The translations under genes and the position numbers were made by a program. Below, in pieces: positions 27,056 to 36,521 of a stretch of 64,000 nucleotides of DNA (the first letter of the stretch is position 1; the number at the start of each line of letters is the position of its first letter). The stretch spans positions 6,386,001 to 6,450,000 of the forward strand of contig NZ_JAGRPV010000001.1 of the NCBI RefSeq assembly GCF_030014955.1. Direction: 5' to 3'. A model generated the notes under the pieces. The model ran no database searches. It saw nothing but the letters and a program-made list of their open reading frames with translations, and was not told the DNA's origin. This DNA is from Cohnella hashimotonis. GTDB taxonomy: Bacteria > Bacillota > Bacilli > Paenibacillales > Paenibacillaceae.

Positions 27056-28177
27056 TTATCGCAGCGATATCGTCCGTTTCTCCTCATGCGAGCGGACGAT
27101 CGCCTCCAGCACCCGCTGGTTCTCGTAACCGACCGCAAAGTCCGGAAGTCCCGGTCCCGGCACGCCGGCGAGCATCGCCGCGAAGTCCTGCCATTGATTG
27201 AGCCGCTCGCGCTGCGGCGACCGTCGGATCTCCCTCACCAGCTCGCCCGTCTCCGCGTCCACGCGAATCCACGCGATCTCCTCCGGCCGCTCCGTACTCG
27301 CCATCAGCGTCCCCTCGTCGCCGAAGATCGACACCTCCAGCTGGTTGCCGGAGCCGATCGCATTGCGCGTCGTCTGGAACAAGCCTGCCGCCCCGTTCGT
27401 CATCAGCGACTGAAAGGATGCGAAGTCGTCCACCTCCACCGTTCTCGGCTCGCCCGTGCGCGGATCGGTCCGTTCGGGGATCAGCGTCTGCAGGCGCGCG
27501 GATAGCTCCTCGAACGTCCCGAACAGATAGTGCGCCAGATCGATCATATGCGCGCCGAGATCGCCGAGCGTCCCCGTGCCGGTGACGTTGCGGTCGAAGC
27601 GCCAGACGTACGGCGTCTTGTAGACGGCCGCGCCCCAGCCCTGCAGGTATTGGATCGAAAAGCTGCGCACCGCGCCGATGCGGCCCTCGTCCAGCATCCG
27701 CTTGACCAGCCGGAACGCCGGCGTGTAGCGATAGCTGAAGCCGATCATCGCGGGCACCGGATGCGTCGCGAACAGCGCGTTCAGCTCCTCGGCTTCTTCG
27801 AACGTACGGGTGAACGGCTTTTCGGATAAAAACGGCTTGCCTGCCAGCAGACACAGACGCATGACCTCTGCGTGCAGCGCGTTCGGCGTGACCGAGACGA
27901 CGGCATCGACGGCTTCGTCCGCGATCAGCCTGCTGTAATCCGTATGGCGTCTCTCGGACGGAATGCCGAGACGCTCGCCGACTTCGTCCAAGGCGGTTTG
28001 CTGCACGTCGCAGATCGCCGAGATCGCGATTCCCTCCAGCTTGAGGAGGCCGTCGATATGGGCCATTGCCATGCCGCCCAGCCCCACGACGCCCAGACGC
28101 CGCGTCTGGCCGGCTCCCTGCGCAACCTGTGCGTCCGCAGCCTCTCCCGCCGGCCTGTCGATCGAAAAACCTGCCAT
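27056..28177 (-). CDS. Gfo/Idh/MocA-family oxidoreductase (second, divergent from AraC gene)
   Basis: 373 residues. After an unusual ~25-residue Ala/Gln-rich N-terminal extension, the Rossmann loop GVVGLGGMAMAH and the motif SEKPFTR identify the family; HMIDLAHYLFG is typical of sugar dehydrogenases of this class. Start ATG 28177 has AAAGGAG 11 nt upstream. The gene is divergently paired with the AraC regulator at 28331, which probably controls it. It is not close to the first copy in sequence, so this is not a recent duplication. Confidence 0.9.
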   Translation of the reverse strand: MAGFSIDRPAGEAADAQVAQGAGQTRRLGVVGLGGMAMAHIDGLLKLEGIAISAICDVQQTALDEVGERLGIPSERRHTDYSRLIADEAVDAVVSVTPNALHAEVMRLCLLAGKPFLSEKPFTRTFEEAEELNALFATHPVPAMIGFSYRYTPAFRLVKRMLDEGRIGAVRSFSIQYLQGWGAAVYKTPYVWRFDRNVTGTGTLGDLGAHMIDLAHYLFGTFEELSARLQTLIPERTDPRTGEPRTVEVDDFASFQSLMTNGAAGLFQTTRNAIGSGNQLEVSIFGDEGTLMASTERPEEIAWIRVDAETGELVREIRRSPQRERLNQWQDFAAMLAGVPGPGLPDFAVGYENQRVLEAIVRSHEEKRTISLR

Positions 28178-28195
28178 CTATCGTCCATCTCCTTT

Positions 28196-28228
28196 GCCTA
28201 TCTTCTGCCTATCGTTTGCCTATTGTTT
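28196..28228 (-). repeat. Three 11-bp direct repeats in the divergent regulatory region
   Basis: GCCTATC-type units begin at 28196, 28207 and 28218, with the period of one helical turn. They lie just upstream of the ribosome site of the oxidoreductase gene. Phased repeats of this kind can serve as a protein-binding array, or may be slippage. Confidence 0.45.
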
Positions 28229-28281
28229 GTCCCTCCCAGTATAGGCCGTGTTAAGATGAAGGAGAATGTCCGATCGAGACT

Positions 28282-28309
28282 GCTTTTGTACAAAAGCGAC
28301 TTTTATAAT
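28282..28309 (+). promoter_or_regulatory. Promoter and 16-bp palindrome of the AraC gene
   Basis: A perfect palindrome GCTTTTGTACAAAAGC (28282-28297) lies directly upstream of TATAAT (28304-28309), covering the -35 position. The -35 match itself is poor, so the promoter may need an activator or be repressed by a protein at the palindrome. Confidence 0.5.
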
Positions 28310-28330
28310 TGCGAGAGAGGAGTGTGCCGC

Positions 28331-29239
28331 ATGCTGTCCATCCGCGCAGACATGGTCCCGAGCATCAGGGTCGCGGGGTTCGTCTCCTACCGGACGCCAT
28401 GGCTTCACTTCAAACGGAAAACGGACGAATACATCCTGTACTTCATCAAAAGCGGAGAACTGCATTTGACGGAGGACGGCACTGCCTTCAGGCTTAAACG
28501 CGGCGAAGCGGTCCTGCTGGAGCCGGGCTATGAGCATGAGGGGTTGGAAAAGCATGCTTGCGATTACTACTACATACACTTCAGCCATCCGGATATTCGC
28601 AGGCAGGACGACGACGATCGCGATACGGTCGCGCTAGCCAGACGCACGATGCTTCAGCAAGAAGCGGAGACGCGAGAGGACGGCGGGGACCGCGGGGACG
28701 GGAGATACTATCTCCCCAAGTTCATGTCTTTCGCGGGCAAGCCTTATGTGCATCAGGCGCTCCATGCGCTCGGCGAGCTCCTGCAGCTAAGCGGACGCAG
28801 GCAGTACAACCGCCATCTGACCGCGCTCAAGTTCGCCGAGCTGCTCGTCGGTCTGGGGCGCCAGCATCTGCTCGAGGCGCTCGCCGACTCCGGCGGACAC
28901 GGCGCCAAGGCGCTGGTCAAGGTCAACGCCCTGCTTGAGTACATTCACCGCAACTATGCGCAACGCATCACGGGCGAAGAGATCGAGCGCGACCTCGGCG
29001 GCAACTTCGATTACCTGAACCGCGTCTTCAGGCAGACGACCGGCTTGCCGATCATCCGGTACATCAACCGCGTCCGTATCGGACATGCCAAGGAGCTGAT
29101 GCAGGCGACGCCGCTCAGCTTCGGCGAGATCGGCTACCTGACCGGGCTGGGCGACCCTTATTACTTCAGCAAAGTGTTCCGCAAGCACGCGGGCATGTCG
29201 CCTACCGAATACTGCAGGACGGTGCGGGAGAACGGATGA
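28331..29239 (+). CDS. AraC-family transcriptional regulator with cupin-type sensor domain
   Basis: 302 residues, cytoplasmic. The N-terminal part shows the arabinose-binding cupin pattern (YILYFIKSGELHLTEDG, then RGEAVLLEPGYEHEG, then a histidine-rich YYYIHFSHP strand). The C-terminal ~105 residues form the AraC helix-turn-helix pair ending GMSPTEYCRTVRENG. ATG 28331 is chosen because GAGAGGAG lies 8 nt upstream; the frame is open further upstream but without a better site. Divergent from the oxidoreductase at 27056-28177, its probable target. Confidence 0.88.
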   Translation: MLSIRADMVPSIRVAGFVSYRTPWLHFKRKTDEYILYFIKSGELHLTEDGTAFRLKRGEAVLLEPGYEHEGLEKHACDYYYIHFSHPDIRRQDDDDRDTVALARRTMLQQEAETREDGGDRGDGRYYLPKFMSFAGKPYVHQALHALGELLQLSGRRQYNRHLTALKFAELLVGLGRQHLLEALADSGGHGAKALVKVNALLEYIHRNYAQRITGEEIERDLGGNFDYLNRVFRQTTGLPIIRYINRVRIGHAKELMQATPLSFGEIGYLTGLGDPYYFSKVFRKHAGMSPTEYCRTVRENG

Positions 29240-29264
29240 CGCCGGTATTTAACTGGCCACGACG

Positions 29265-29341
29265 TTAAAGGGAACTTTTTGCCCTTACAGCACCTTTTCG
29301 ACCGCATCACCAGCCTGTAGAGTAACTTTTTGACCCTACAG
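29265..29341. repeat. Two tandem imperfect palindromes
   Basis: Unit 1 (29265-29290) and unit 2 (29315-29341) are 50 bp apart and share AACTTTTTG followed by CCCT and ACAG. Each can fold: AAGGG/CCCTT in unit 1 and CTGTAG/CTACAG in unit 2. They sit between the AraC gene and a decayed gene. Confidence 0.5.
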
Positions 29342-29635
29342 ACCTATAACGACTGCAGGAAGGCGCCCCCATACATTGTTCTTCTCGAACAGCTTGCGGG
29401 AATAGCCGGTCGCCACCGCGAGGCACGGCGCGAGCGCAAACAATAAAATGCCGTTGAGCGCCTGGCTGGGCTAAAGCGCCACGCCCCTAATGAAGTCCTT
29501 GCCGTATTGAAAAGCGAGCCACAGCGCCAGCCCGCCCATGTTCAGCACGATCGCCCAGAAGCAGCCGCCGCGCTGCCCTCTCGTATTCGCGTTCAGCGCT
29601 ATCAAAACGAGCGATGCGACGATTTTGACTGCCAC
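29336..29635 (-). pseudogene. Decayed small membrane-protein gene with internal TAG
   Basis: In one minus-strand frame, GTG 29635 (just after GGAGGAG) opens about 54 codons with two hydrophobic stretches (VAVKIVASLVLIALNA and CFWAIVLNMGGLALWLAF), then TAG at 29471-29473. The same frame continues with a third hydrophobic stretch (ALNGILLFALAPCLAVATG) to a second TAG at 29336-29338. This looks like a three-helix membrane protein of about 100 residues broken by one nonsense codon. A 54-residue functional peptide is the alternative. The family is not recognised. Confidence 0.4.
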
Positions 29636-29792
29636 CTCCTCCAAGCTAGCGATGTCTGCAAGCGATCGAGCCCGTACTTATACCTATCAGGTTGTCTCCG
29701 CGATCATGCCTAGCTTTGGCACCGCAACCGATGAAGCGAGACATGCCAAGAAAAATGCGGGCAACAACTTGGTTCGGCGCCATAGCGTTTTT

Positions 29793-31043
29793 TCAGCGGC
29801 TTGTCCAGCGCGCCGCTGCGGCCAGTTCTTCCCTGCCGGCCGTTTCCCGCTGGCGGTCGACCGGGTCGTGCAGCGTCAGCGTCCTGGCATTGCGGTAGAA
29901 GCGGTCGATCCCGCATTCGCGCGTCGCCGCACGCGCGCCCATGACCTGGAACACCCCGCCGGTCACATCGAGCGCCGCATCGGTGGCGGCGATTTTGGCC
30001 TGGGACGCCGCGAGCCGGATGCCGCGCCGCAGCTCCGGGCCGCCGTCGTGCGTGCCCAGCAGCCGCGCCGCCCGCAGCACGAGCTCCCGCGCGCCGGCGA
30101 TGCGCGTCGACATGTCGCCGACGCGCAGCAGCGTATACGGATCCTCCGCGGCGCTGCTCGCGCCCGGCCATGGACGCGCGCGCTCGCGGACGTAGGCCAG
30201 CGCCTCGCGGAGCGCGCCGGCGGCCATGCCGACGAACTGGGCCGCGAAGTTGATGTGGAACTGAACGGCAAAATACGCGGCATGTGCGCTGTACGCACCA
30301 GGTCCGCCCATCACGTGGGCGTCCGGCACGAAGACGTCCGCGGCCTCGACCTTGCCGCTGCCCGTGCCGCGCTGGCCGATGCCGTCCCAGTCGTCGATAA
30401 CCGTGACGCCCGGCCCGGACAGCCCGACGACCGGCATCATGTACCGGTCGTCCTGCGAGCCCGCCGCTTCGGCGGACACCGAGCGCCAGAACGCCCATTT
30501 CGCCCCGGGCGAGCCCGTCGCGAAGATCTTGCGACCGTTCAACAGATAGCCGCCTTCCGCGCGGGTCAGCACGCTGGCCAGCGCCATGCGATCCGCGCCG
30601 GCCTCGCTGCCGAAGCTCGCGAACAGGTGGCCCGCCAGCGCCTCCGCGAAGAAGAACCGCCGCTGCTCCGCGTCGCCCATGGCATGGACGAGCTGCACGC
30701 CCGTGTTGTGCAGGGCGAACACCTGCGACGTCGATGAGCACCATGAGGCCAGCTCCATCAGCACGAGCGGGAGCAGCTCCGCGTCGCCCCGGTAGCCTGC
30801 GCCCCCGCCGCCTTCGGCGATCGGCACGCACAGGCCGGGCAGCCCCGCGGCCTTGAGCGCGTCGATCGCCTCATGCGGGTACCGCGCCTCGCGGTCGATG
30901 CGGATCGCCGCCGGCCCGATCGCCTCGATGCCGAGCCGACGCACGCGCGCGAGCAGATCGCGCTGCGACGGCGAGCGCTCGAGCAGCTCCTCGTCCGCGC
31001 TCAGCAGCCCTGCGTCTTCCAACGTTTCATTCTTCCGGGTCAT
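29793..31043 (-). CDS. DszC/SfnB-like flavin-dependent monooxygenase (acyl-CoA dehydrogenase fold)
   Basis: 416 residues. The acyl-CoA dehydrogenase fold is visible: helical N-terminal domain, beta-barrel segment FASFGSEAGADRM followed by GGYLLNGRKIFATGSPGAKWAFW, and a C-terminal helical bundle with RECGIDRFYRNARTLTLHDPVD, whose RFYRNAR-H pattern is typical of FMN-dependent sulfur/nitrogen monooxygenases (DszC, SfnB) rather than true acyl-CoA dehydrogenases. It starts 16 bp after the NtaA/DszA-type gene, so both are in one operon with the Opp-type transporter. It probably oxygenates a sulfur compound with reduced flavin supplied by a reductase not present nearby. Confidence 0.82.
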   Translation of the reverse strand: MTRKNETLEDAGLLSADEELLERSPSQRDLLARVRRLGIEAIGPAAIRIDREARYPHEAIDALKAAGLPGLCVPIAEGGGGAGYRGDAELLPLVLMELASWCSSTSQVFALHNTGVQLVHAMGDAEQRRFFFAEALAGHLFASFGSEAGADRMALASVLTRAEGGYLLNGRKIFATGSPGAKWAFWRSVSAEAAGSQDDRYMMPVVGLSGPGVTVIDDWDGIGQRGTGSGKVEAADVFVPDAHVMGGPGAYSAHAAYFAVQFHINFAAQFVGMAAGALREALAYVRERARPWPGASSAAEDPYTLLRVGDMSTRIAGARELVLRAARLLGTHDGGPELRRGIRLAASQAKIAATDAALDVTGGVFQVMGARAATRECGIDRFYRNARTLTLHDPVDRQRETAGREELAAAARWTSR

Positions 31044-31059
31044 CGTGCGCGCCCCCGGC

Positions 31060-32430
31060 TCAGGACAACCGCGACACGTCGCGGAACGCCGCGCCCGGAT
31101 GGTGCTCAGGCAATCGGGCCACGCCGTTGCCGAACAGCCGCTCGCGGAACGTGCCCTCCCCGTACTCCCGCTTGAACAGTCCGCGCTCCTGCAGCACCGG
31201 CACGACCAGCTCGATGAAGTCTTCGTAGGAGGCCGGCAGAATGTACGGCTCCAGGTTGAAGCCGTCGACGTCCGTCTCCTCGACCCAATCCTGGATCTTG
31301 TCCGCCACTTCCTCCGGCGTGCCGACCACGGTCAAGCCGCGGAACCCCTTCTTCAAGAAATCGTCGGCCACCTCGCGGACGGTTTTCTTCGTCTTGCTGT
31401 GCTTGGTGAAGCGGTCCGTGTGTGTCTGGCCCATCTCGGTATGGATGTTTTCAAAGTACGAATCGGGGTCGAGCTCGGTCAGGTCGATGCCCGTGACGCC
31501 GGCATAGCTGGACAGCGTGGCCTCCGCGCTCTGGTAGGAGAGATACTCCGCGTGCTTGCGTTCGGCTTCCTCCTTCGTCGGCGCGACGACGACCGACAAT
31601 CCCGTGAACACCTTCACGGCGGCCGGATCGCGGCCGTACTCGGCGGCGCGGCGGCGGATATCGGCGACCTGGTCGCGCAGTACCTCGATCGTCGGCGCCT
31701 TCAGGAACACGCCTTCGGCATGCTTGGCAGCGAACGCCCGGCCCCGCTCCGAGCTGCCCGCCTGGAAGATGACCGGCGTCCGCTGCGGAGACGGCTCTGC
31801 CGCGTGGTAGCCCGTCAGCTTGAAATACTTGCCCTCGTGCACGATCTTGTGCACTTTGTCCGGATCGGTGAAGACGCGGTTCTCGCGGTCGATGCGCACC
31901 GCGTCGTCCTCCCAGCTGCCCTCGAACAGCTTGTAGCTCACATCCATGTACTCGTCGGCCATGTCGTACCGCTCGTCATGCGGCAGGAACAGGTCCTCGC
32001 GGCCGAACAGGTCGGCGGCGGATTTGTTGCTGGTCGTCACGACGTTCCAGCCGATGCGGCCGTCCGTGACATGGTCGAGCGAGGAGAATCTGCGCGCGTT
32101 GGCGTAAGGCGCTTCGTAGCTCGTGGAGGTCGTCATCGTGAACGCGAGGTTTTTGGTCACCATAGCCAGCGCGGGAATGAGCATCATCGGATCGTTGCCC
32201 GGCAGGCCGGTCGCCTCGCGGAAGGCGAGCTCGGTCCGCGCCTTCGGATACCCGTACGTATCGGCGAAAAACATGAAGTCGAACTTGCCCCGCTCGAGCA
32301 GCTGCGCGATGTTTTTCCAATACTCGATCTTGCTGTAGTGAACCCGATTCTGATCGGGATGCGCCCAGATGCCCTGGGTGAGATGGTTGACGCTGTTCAC
32401 TTCGAATACGCCAAGATGAATTTGTTTCAT
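31060..32430 (-). CDS. NtaA/SnaA/DszA-family FMN-dependent monooxygenase 1
   Basis: 456 residues, bacterial-luciferase-like TIM barrel. Diagnostic segments: FDFMFFADTYGYPKARTEL, NARRFSSLDHVTDGRIGWNVVTT and VFLKAPTIEVLRDQV. ATG 32430 (MKQIHLG) is the family-typical start; codons further upstream read into the end of the ATPase gene. It follows OppF by 20 bp and precedes the DszC-like gene by 16 bp. Clearly paralogous to the protein at 41477-42832. In B. subtilis the relatives YxeK and YtnJ take part in S-alkyl-cysteine salvage, which fits the M20 enzyme nearby. Confidence 0.9.
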   Translation of the reverse strand: MKQIHLGVFEVNSVNHLTQGIWAHPDQNRVHYSKIEYWKNIAQLLERGKFDFMFFADTYGYPKARTELAFREATGLPGNDPMMLIPALAMVTKNLAFTMTTSTSYEAPYANARRFSSLDHVTDGRIGWNVVTTSNKSAADLFGREDLFLPHDERYDMADEYMDVSYKLFEGSWEDDAVRIDRENRVFTDPDKVHKIVHEGKYFKLTGYHAAEPSPQRTPVIFQAGSSERGRAFAAKHAEGVFLKAPTIEVLRDQVADIRRRAAEYGRDPAAVKVFTGLSVVVAPTKEEAERKHAEYLSYQSAEATLSSYAGVTGIDLTELDPDSYFENIHTEMGQTHTDRFTKHSKTKKTVREVADDFLKKGFRGLTVVGTPEEVADKIQDWVEETDVDGFNLEPYILPASYEDFIELVVPVLQERGLFKREYGEGTFRERLFGNGVARLPEHHPGAAFRDVSRLS

Positions 32431-32450
32431 ATCGGTTCCAGCCTCTCGAT

Positions 32451-33468
<1,018 letters not shown>

Positions 33469-33488
<20 letters not shown>

Positions 33489-34488
33489 CCGCCAGCCTCC
33501 CTTCGGCGATCTGTCCCGCGTACCAGCATCTCACCTGCGTATCGGTGCCCGGCAGCGTCTCGAGCTCGGGCATCTCGGAACGGCACCGGTCGTCCGCGAA
33601 GGCGCACCGCGAAGCGAAGCGGCAGCCCGGCGACACTTGGCCAAGCGTCGGGACGCTGCCCGGCACCGCCGGCAGCTCCTGCGTCCGGTCTCCGTCCAGC
33701 CGGGGCACGGACCGCATAAGGCCGATCGTGTACGGATGAAGCGGCTTCGCGAACAGCGTGCGCACGTCGGCGGCTTCGACCACCTGGCCCAAATACATGA
33801 CGACAACGCGGGTGCACGCTTCGGCGACGACGCCAAGGTCGTGCGTGATCAGCATGACGCTCATGCCGAGTCGGCGGTTCAGGCCCGCGATCAGCTCGAG
33901 GATCTGCGCCTGGATCGTGACATCCAGCGCGGTCGTCGGCTCGTCCGCGATGAGCAGCTTTGGCTCGCAAGCAAGCGCGATCGCAATCATGACGCGCTGC
34001 CGCATGCCGCCGGACAGCTGATGCGGATACTCGCGCGCCCGGCGCTCCGGCGCGGGAATGCCGGTCATGCGCAGCAGCTCGATTGCGCGCGCCGCGGCCT
34101 CCTTCTTGCCGATCGGCCGGTGCAGCCGGAGCGTCTCGACGATCTGCTGTCCGACCGTATGGACGGGATTCAGCGAGCTGAGCGGATCTTGGAAAATCAT
34201 CGAGATCTCGTTGCCGCGAATGTCGCGCATCTGCTTCGGCGACAATCGCAGCAGGTCCGTGCCGTCGTAGTCGATCTCGCCTTCATAGCTGGCGAGACGC
34301 TTCTCGTCGAACAGCCGCAGCACCGACTGGGCGGTCGCGCTCTTGCCGCAGCCGGATTCGCCGACGATGCCGACGATCTCGCCCTTGCCCACGTCGAACG
34401 ATACGCCGTCCACCGCGGCCAGCCGGCCCCGCTCCGTGTGAAAGTATGTTCTCAGTCCTCTGATGCGTAAAAGGGGTTCGGCCGACAT
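33469..34488 (-). CDS. Oligopeptide/dipeptide-type ABC ATPase (OppD/DppD-like)
   Basis: 339 residues. Walker [10 protein letters not shown], signature [14 protein letters not shown] and Walker [14 protein letters not shown] are intact, with the C-terminal [14 protein letters not shown] motif. ATG 34488 is chosen because GGAGG lies 6 nt upstream, whereas the in-frame ATG 34494 abuts it. It works as a heterodimer with the OppF-like subunit. Confidence 0.93.
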
Positions 34489-34564
34489 GCGCATCCTCCT
34501 CTCTCTGGCTCGCGTGCATCTTCTCTATCGCAACCGGCAGAGCGCTTTGCCCCTGCCCTCAAAA

Positions 34565-35473
34565 TCAGCGCTTCTTGCCCGACCTGCGCGAATGGGGATC
34601 GAGCAGATCTCGCAGCCCGTCGCCGAACAGGTTCATCCCGAGCACGACGACGACGAGCGCGAGGCCGGGGAACACGACCATCCAGGACGAATTGTAAATG
34701 AACATTTTGCCGTCGGAGAGCAGGTTCCCGAGACTCGGCGTCGGCGCGGGAATGCCCGCTCCGAGGAAGCTCAGCGCCGCTTCGACGATGATCGCCTCGG
34801 CGAAGACGAACGTCCCCTGCACGATCAGCGCGGACAAGGCGTTCGGCATGATGTGCTTCCAGATGATCCGGGTATGGGAAGCGCCCAGCGCGTGCATCGC
34901 CTCAACGTAGGTTTGCTCCTTGGCGACCAGTACGGACGAGCGGACGATGCGCGCGATCGAAGGGACGAACACGATGATCAGGCAGACGATCAGATTGCCG
35001 ACGCTCGGTCCGAGCGCCGCCATCATGGCGATCGCGAGGAGAACCGCCGGGAAGGCGAAAAGGCCGTCCATGACGCGCATCAGAATCTGGTCGAGCCATT
35101 TGAAGTAACCGGCGTAGAGGCCGATGACAAGTCCGATCGCCGAAGCGCCCGCGGCGACGGCGAACCCGACCTCGGCGGACATCCGCGTGCCGTAAACGAC
35201 CCGCGTCAGCAGGTCCCGGCCGAAGTTGTCCGTGCCCAGCGGGAATGCGGCGCTCGGCGCCTTGAGCCGATTAATGACGTCGAGGGCATAAGGGTCCCCG
35301 CCCGCGATCCACGGCGCGAACAGCGACACCAAGGCAACGATCGCGATGAGCGCGCCGCCCGCCACGACCGGCTTGTTCGCCAGGAAGCGCCGCGCGAACA
35401 GCCGCCGGTTCTCCCGCTTCAGGCGCAGCCGCCCGGCCGCGATCTCGGCCGCTTCCGTTTCCAGTGAGCGCAT
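34565..35473 (-). CDS. Peptide-type ABC permease (OppC/DppC-like)
   Basis: 302 residues. The first membrane segment is preceded by RRFLANKPVVAGG, and the EAA loop reads YVEAMHALGASHTRIIWKHIMPN, both typical of DppC. Start ATG 35473 has GGAGGAG 5 nt upstream; codons further upstream lack support. It lies 22 bp after OppB and 76 bp before OppD. Confidence 0.92.
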   Translation of the reverse strand: MRSLETEAAEIAAGRLRLKRENRRLFARRFLANKPVVAGGALIAIVALVSLFAPWIAGGDPYALDVINRLKAPSAAFPLGTDNFGRDLLTRVVYGTRMSAEVGFAVAAGASAIGLVIGLYAGYFKWLDQILMRVMDGLFAFPAVLLAIAMMAALGPSVGNLIVCLIIVFVPSIARIVRSSVLVAKEQTYVEAMHALGASHTRIIWKHIMPNALSALIVQGTFVFAEAIIVEAALSFLGAGIPAPTPSLGNLLSDGKMFIYNSSWMVVFPGLALVVVVLGMNLFGDGLRDLLDPHSRRSGKKR

Positions 35474-35495
35474 AGGGTCTCCTCCTTTCCCTCCG

Positions 35496-36440
35496 TTATT
35501 TGAGCCGGATCCGCGGATCGACGGCCGCGTACAGCAGGTCCACGACAAGATTGACGAGCACGTACGCGAAGGCGACGAACAGCACGACGCCCTGGATGAC
35601 CGCGTAGTCCCTTCGCTGCACCGAGTTGACGAGCATTTGCCTCATCCCCGGAATGTTAAAAATGGACTCGATGACGGCCGCGCCCGCGATCAGCGTCCCG
35701 AACGAGCCGCCGACGACGGTCAGGATCGGCAGAAGCGCGTTGCGCAGGACGTGCTTGTAGACGATGCCCCGTTCGCTCACGCCCTTGGCCAACGCCGTCT
35801 TGACGAAGCTCTCGTTCATCGCCTCAAGCATGGAGGCCCGGGTGACTCTCGCTAGCAAGGCGGCCTGGACGATGCCCAGCGACACGGCGGGCAGGATCAA
35901 ATATTTAAGATGCGTCCACAGCCCGTCGGAGAGCGGTTTGTAGCCCGATACGGGCAGCCACTTGAGTTGGACCGAGAACAGCAGCACGGTGAACATGCTG
36001 AGCACGAAGCCCGGCACCGTAATCCCGAACAGGGAAAAGCCCGTGAGCGCCTTGTCCGACAGCGATCCCTGGCGGGAAGCGGCGCGGATGCCGAGCGGCA
36101 CCGCGACGGCGACGGCGACGATCTCGGCCAGCACGGCGAGCGAGAAGGTCGGCCCGAGATGCTCGGCCAGCGCCTCGGAGACCGGCTGCCGCATGAAGAA
36201 CGAATCGCCCAGGTTGCCCTGGAAAGCATGGCCGACCCACCGCGCGTATTGCGGAAGCAGCGGCAGATTAAGGCCGAGCTGCTCCCGCAGCGCCTCGATC
36301 GTCTCCGGACTCGCCCCGTCGCCGAGCATGACGGCGGCCGGATCGCCGGGAATCAGGTAGATGATCAAGAATACGATGACGGACAACACGAAGAGCACGG
36401 GGACCGTGGCCAGCAGCCGTCTTGCGATATAGAACGCCAT
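35496..36440 (-). CDS. Peptide-type ABC permease (OppB/DppB-like)
   Basis: 314 residues. N-terminus MAFYIARRLLATVPVLF and the periplasmic-side segment YLIPGDPAAVMLG are hallmarks of DppB; the EAA loop reads FVKTALAKGVSERGIVYKHVLRN. Start ATG 36440 has GGAGGGG upstream. It follows the binding protein gene across an 81-bp gap that contains a hairpin. Confidence 0.92.
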   Translation of the reverse strand: MAFYIARRLLATVPVLFVLSVIVFLIIYLIPGDPAAVMLGDGASPETIEALREQLGLNLPLLPQYARWVGHAFQGNLGDSFFMRQPVSEALAEHLGPTFSLAVLAEIVAVAVAVPLGIRAASRQGSLSDKALTGFSLFGITVPGFVLSMFTVLLFSVQLKWLPVSGYKPLSDGLWTHLKYLILPAVSLGIVQAALLARVTRASMLEAMNESFVKTALAKGVSERGIVYKHVLRNALLPILTVVGGSFGTLIAGAAVIESIFNIPGMRQMLVNSVQRRDYAVIQGVVLFVAFAYVLVNLVVDLLYAAVDPRIRLK

Positions 36441-36480
36441 CCTTCGCCCCTCCTTCGGGTTGCGTCTGCTAAGAACAAGG

Positions 36481-36512
36481 GCCGCATGAGCGCCTGTCGG
36501 CATCCATGCGGC
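36481..36512 (-). other. GC hairpin after the Opp-type binding protein
   Basis: A perfect 8-bp stem GCCGCATG/CATGCGGC (36481-36488 with 36505-36512) with no U tract, 10 bp after the stop of the binding-protein gene. It matches the placement of hairpins after the two sugar-binding protein genes. Confidence 0.5.
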
Positions 36513-36521
36513 GTGCTTGTC

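Noticed and set aside
29793..31043. Fatty-acid beta-oxidation acyl-CoA dehydrogenase
   Set aside because: The C-terminal motif and the operon with an NtaA/DszA-type enzyme and Opp transporter fit DszC/SfnB-like monooxygenases better.
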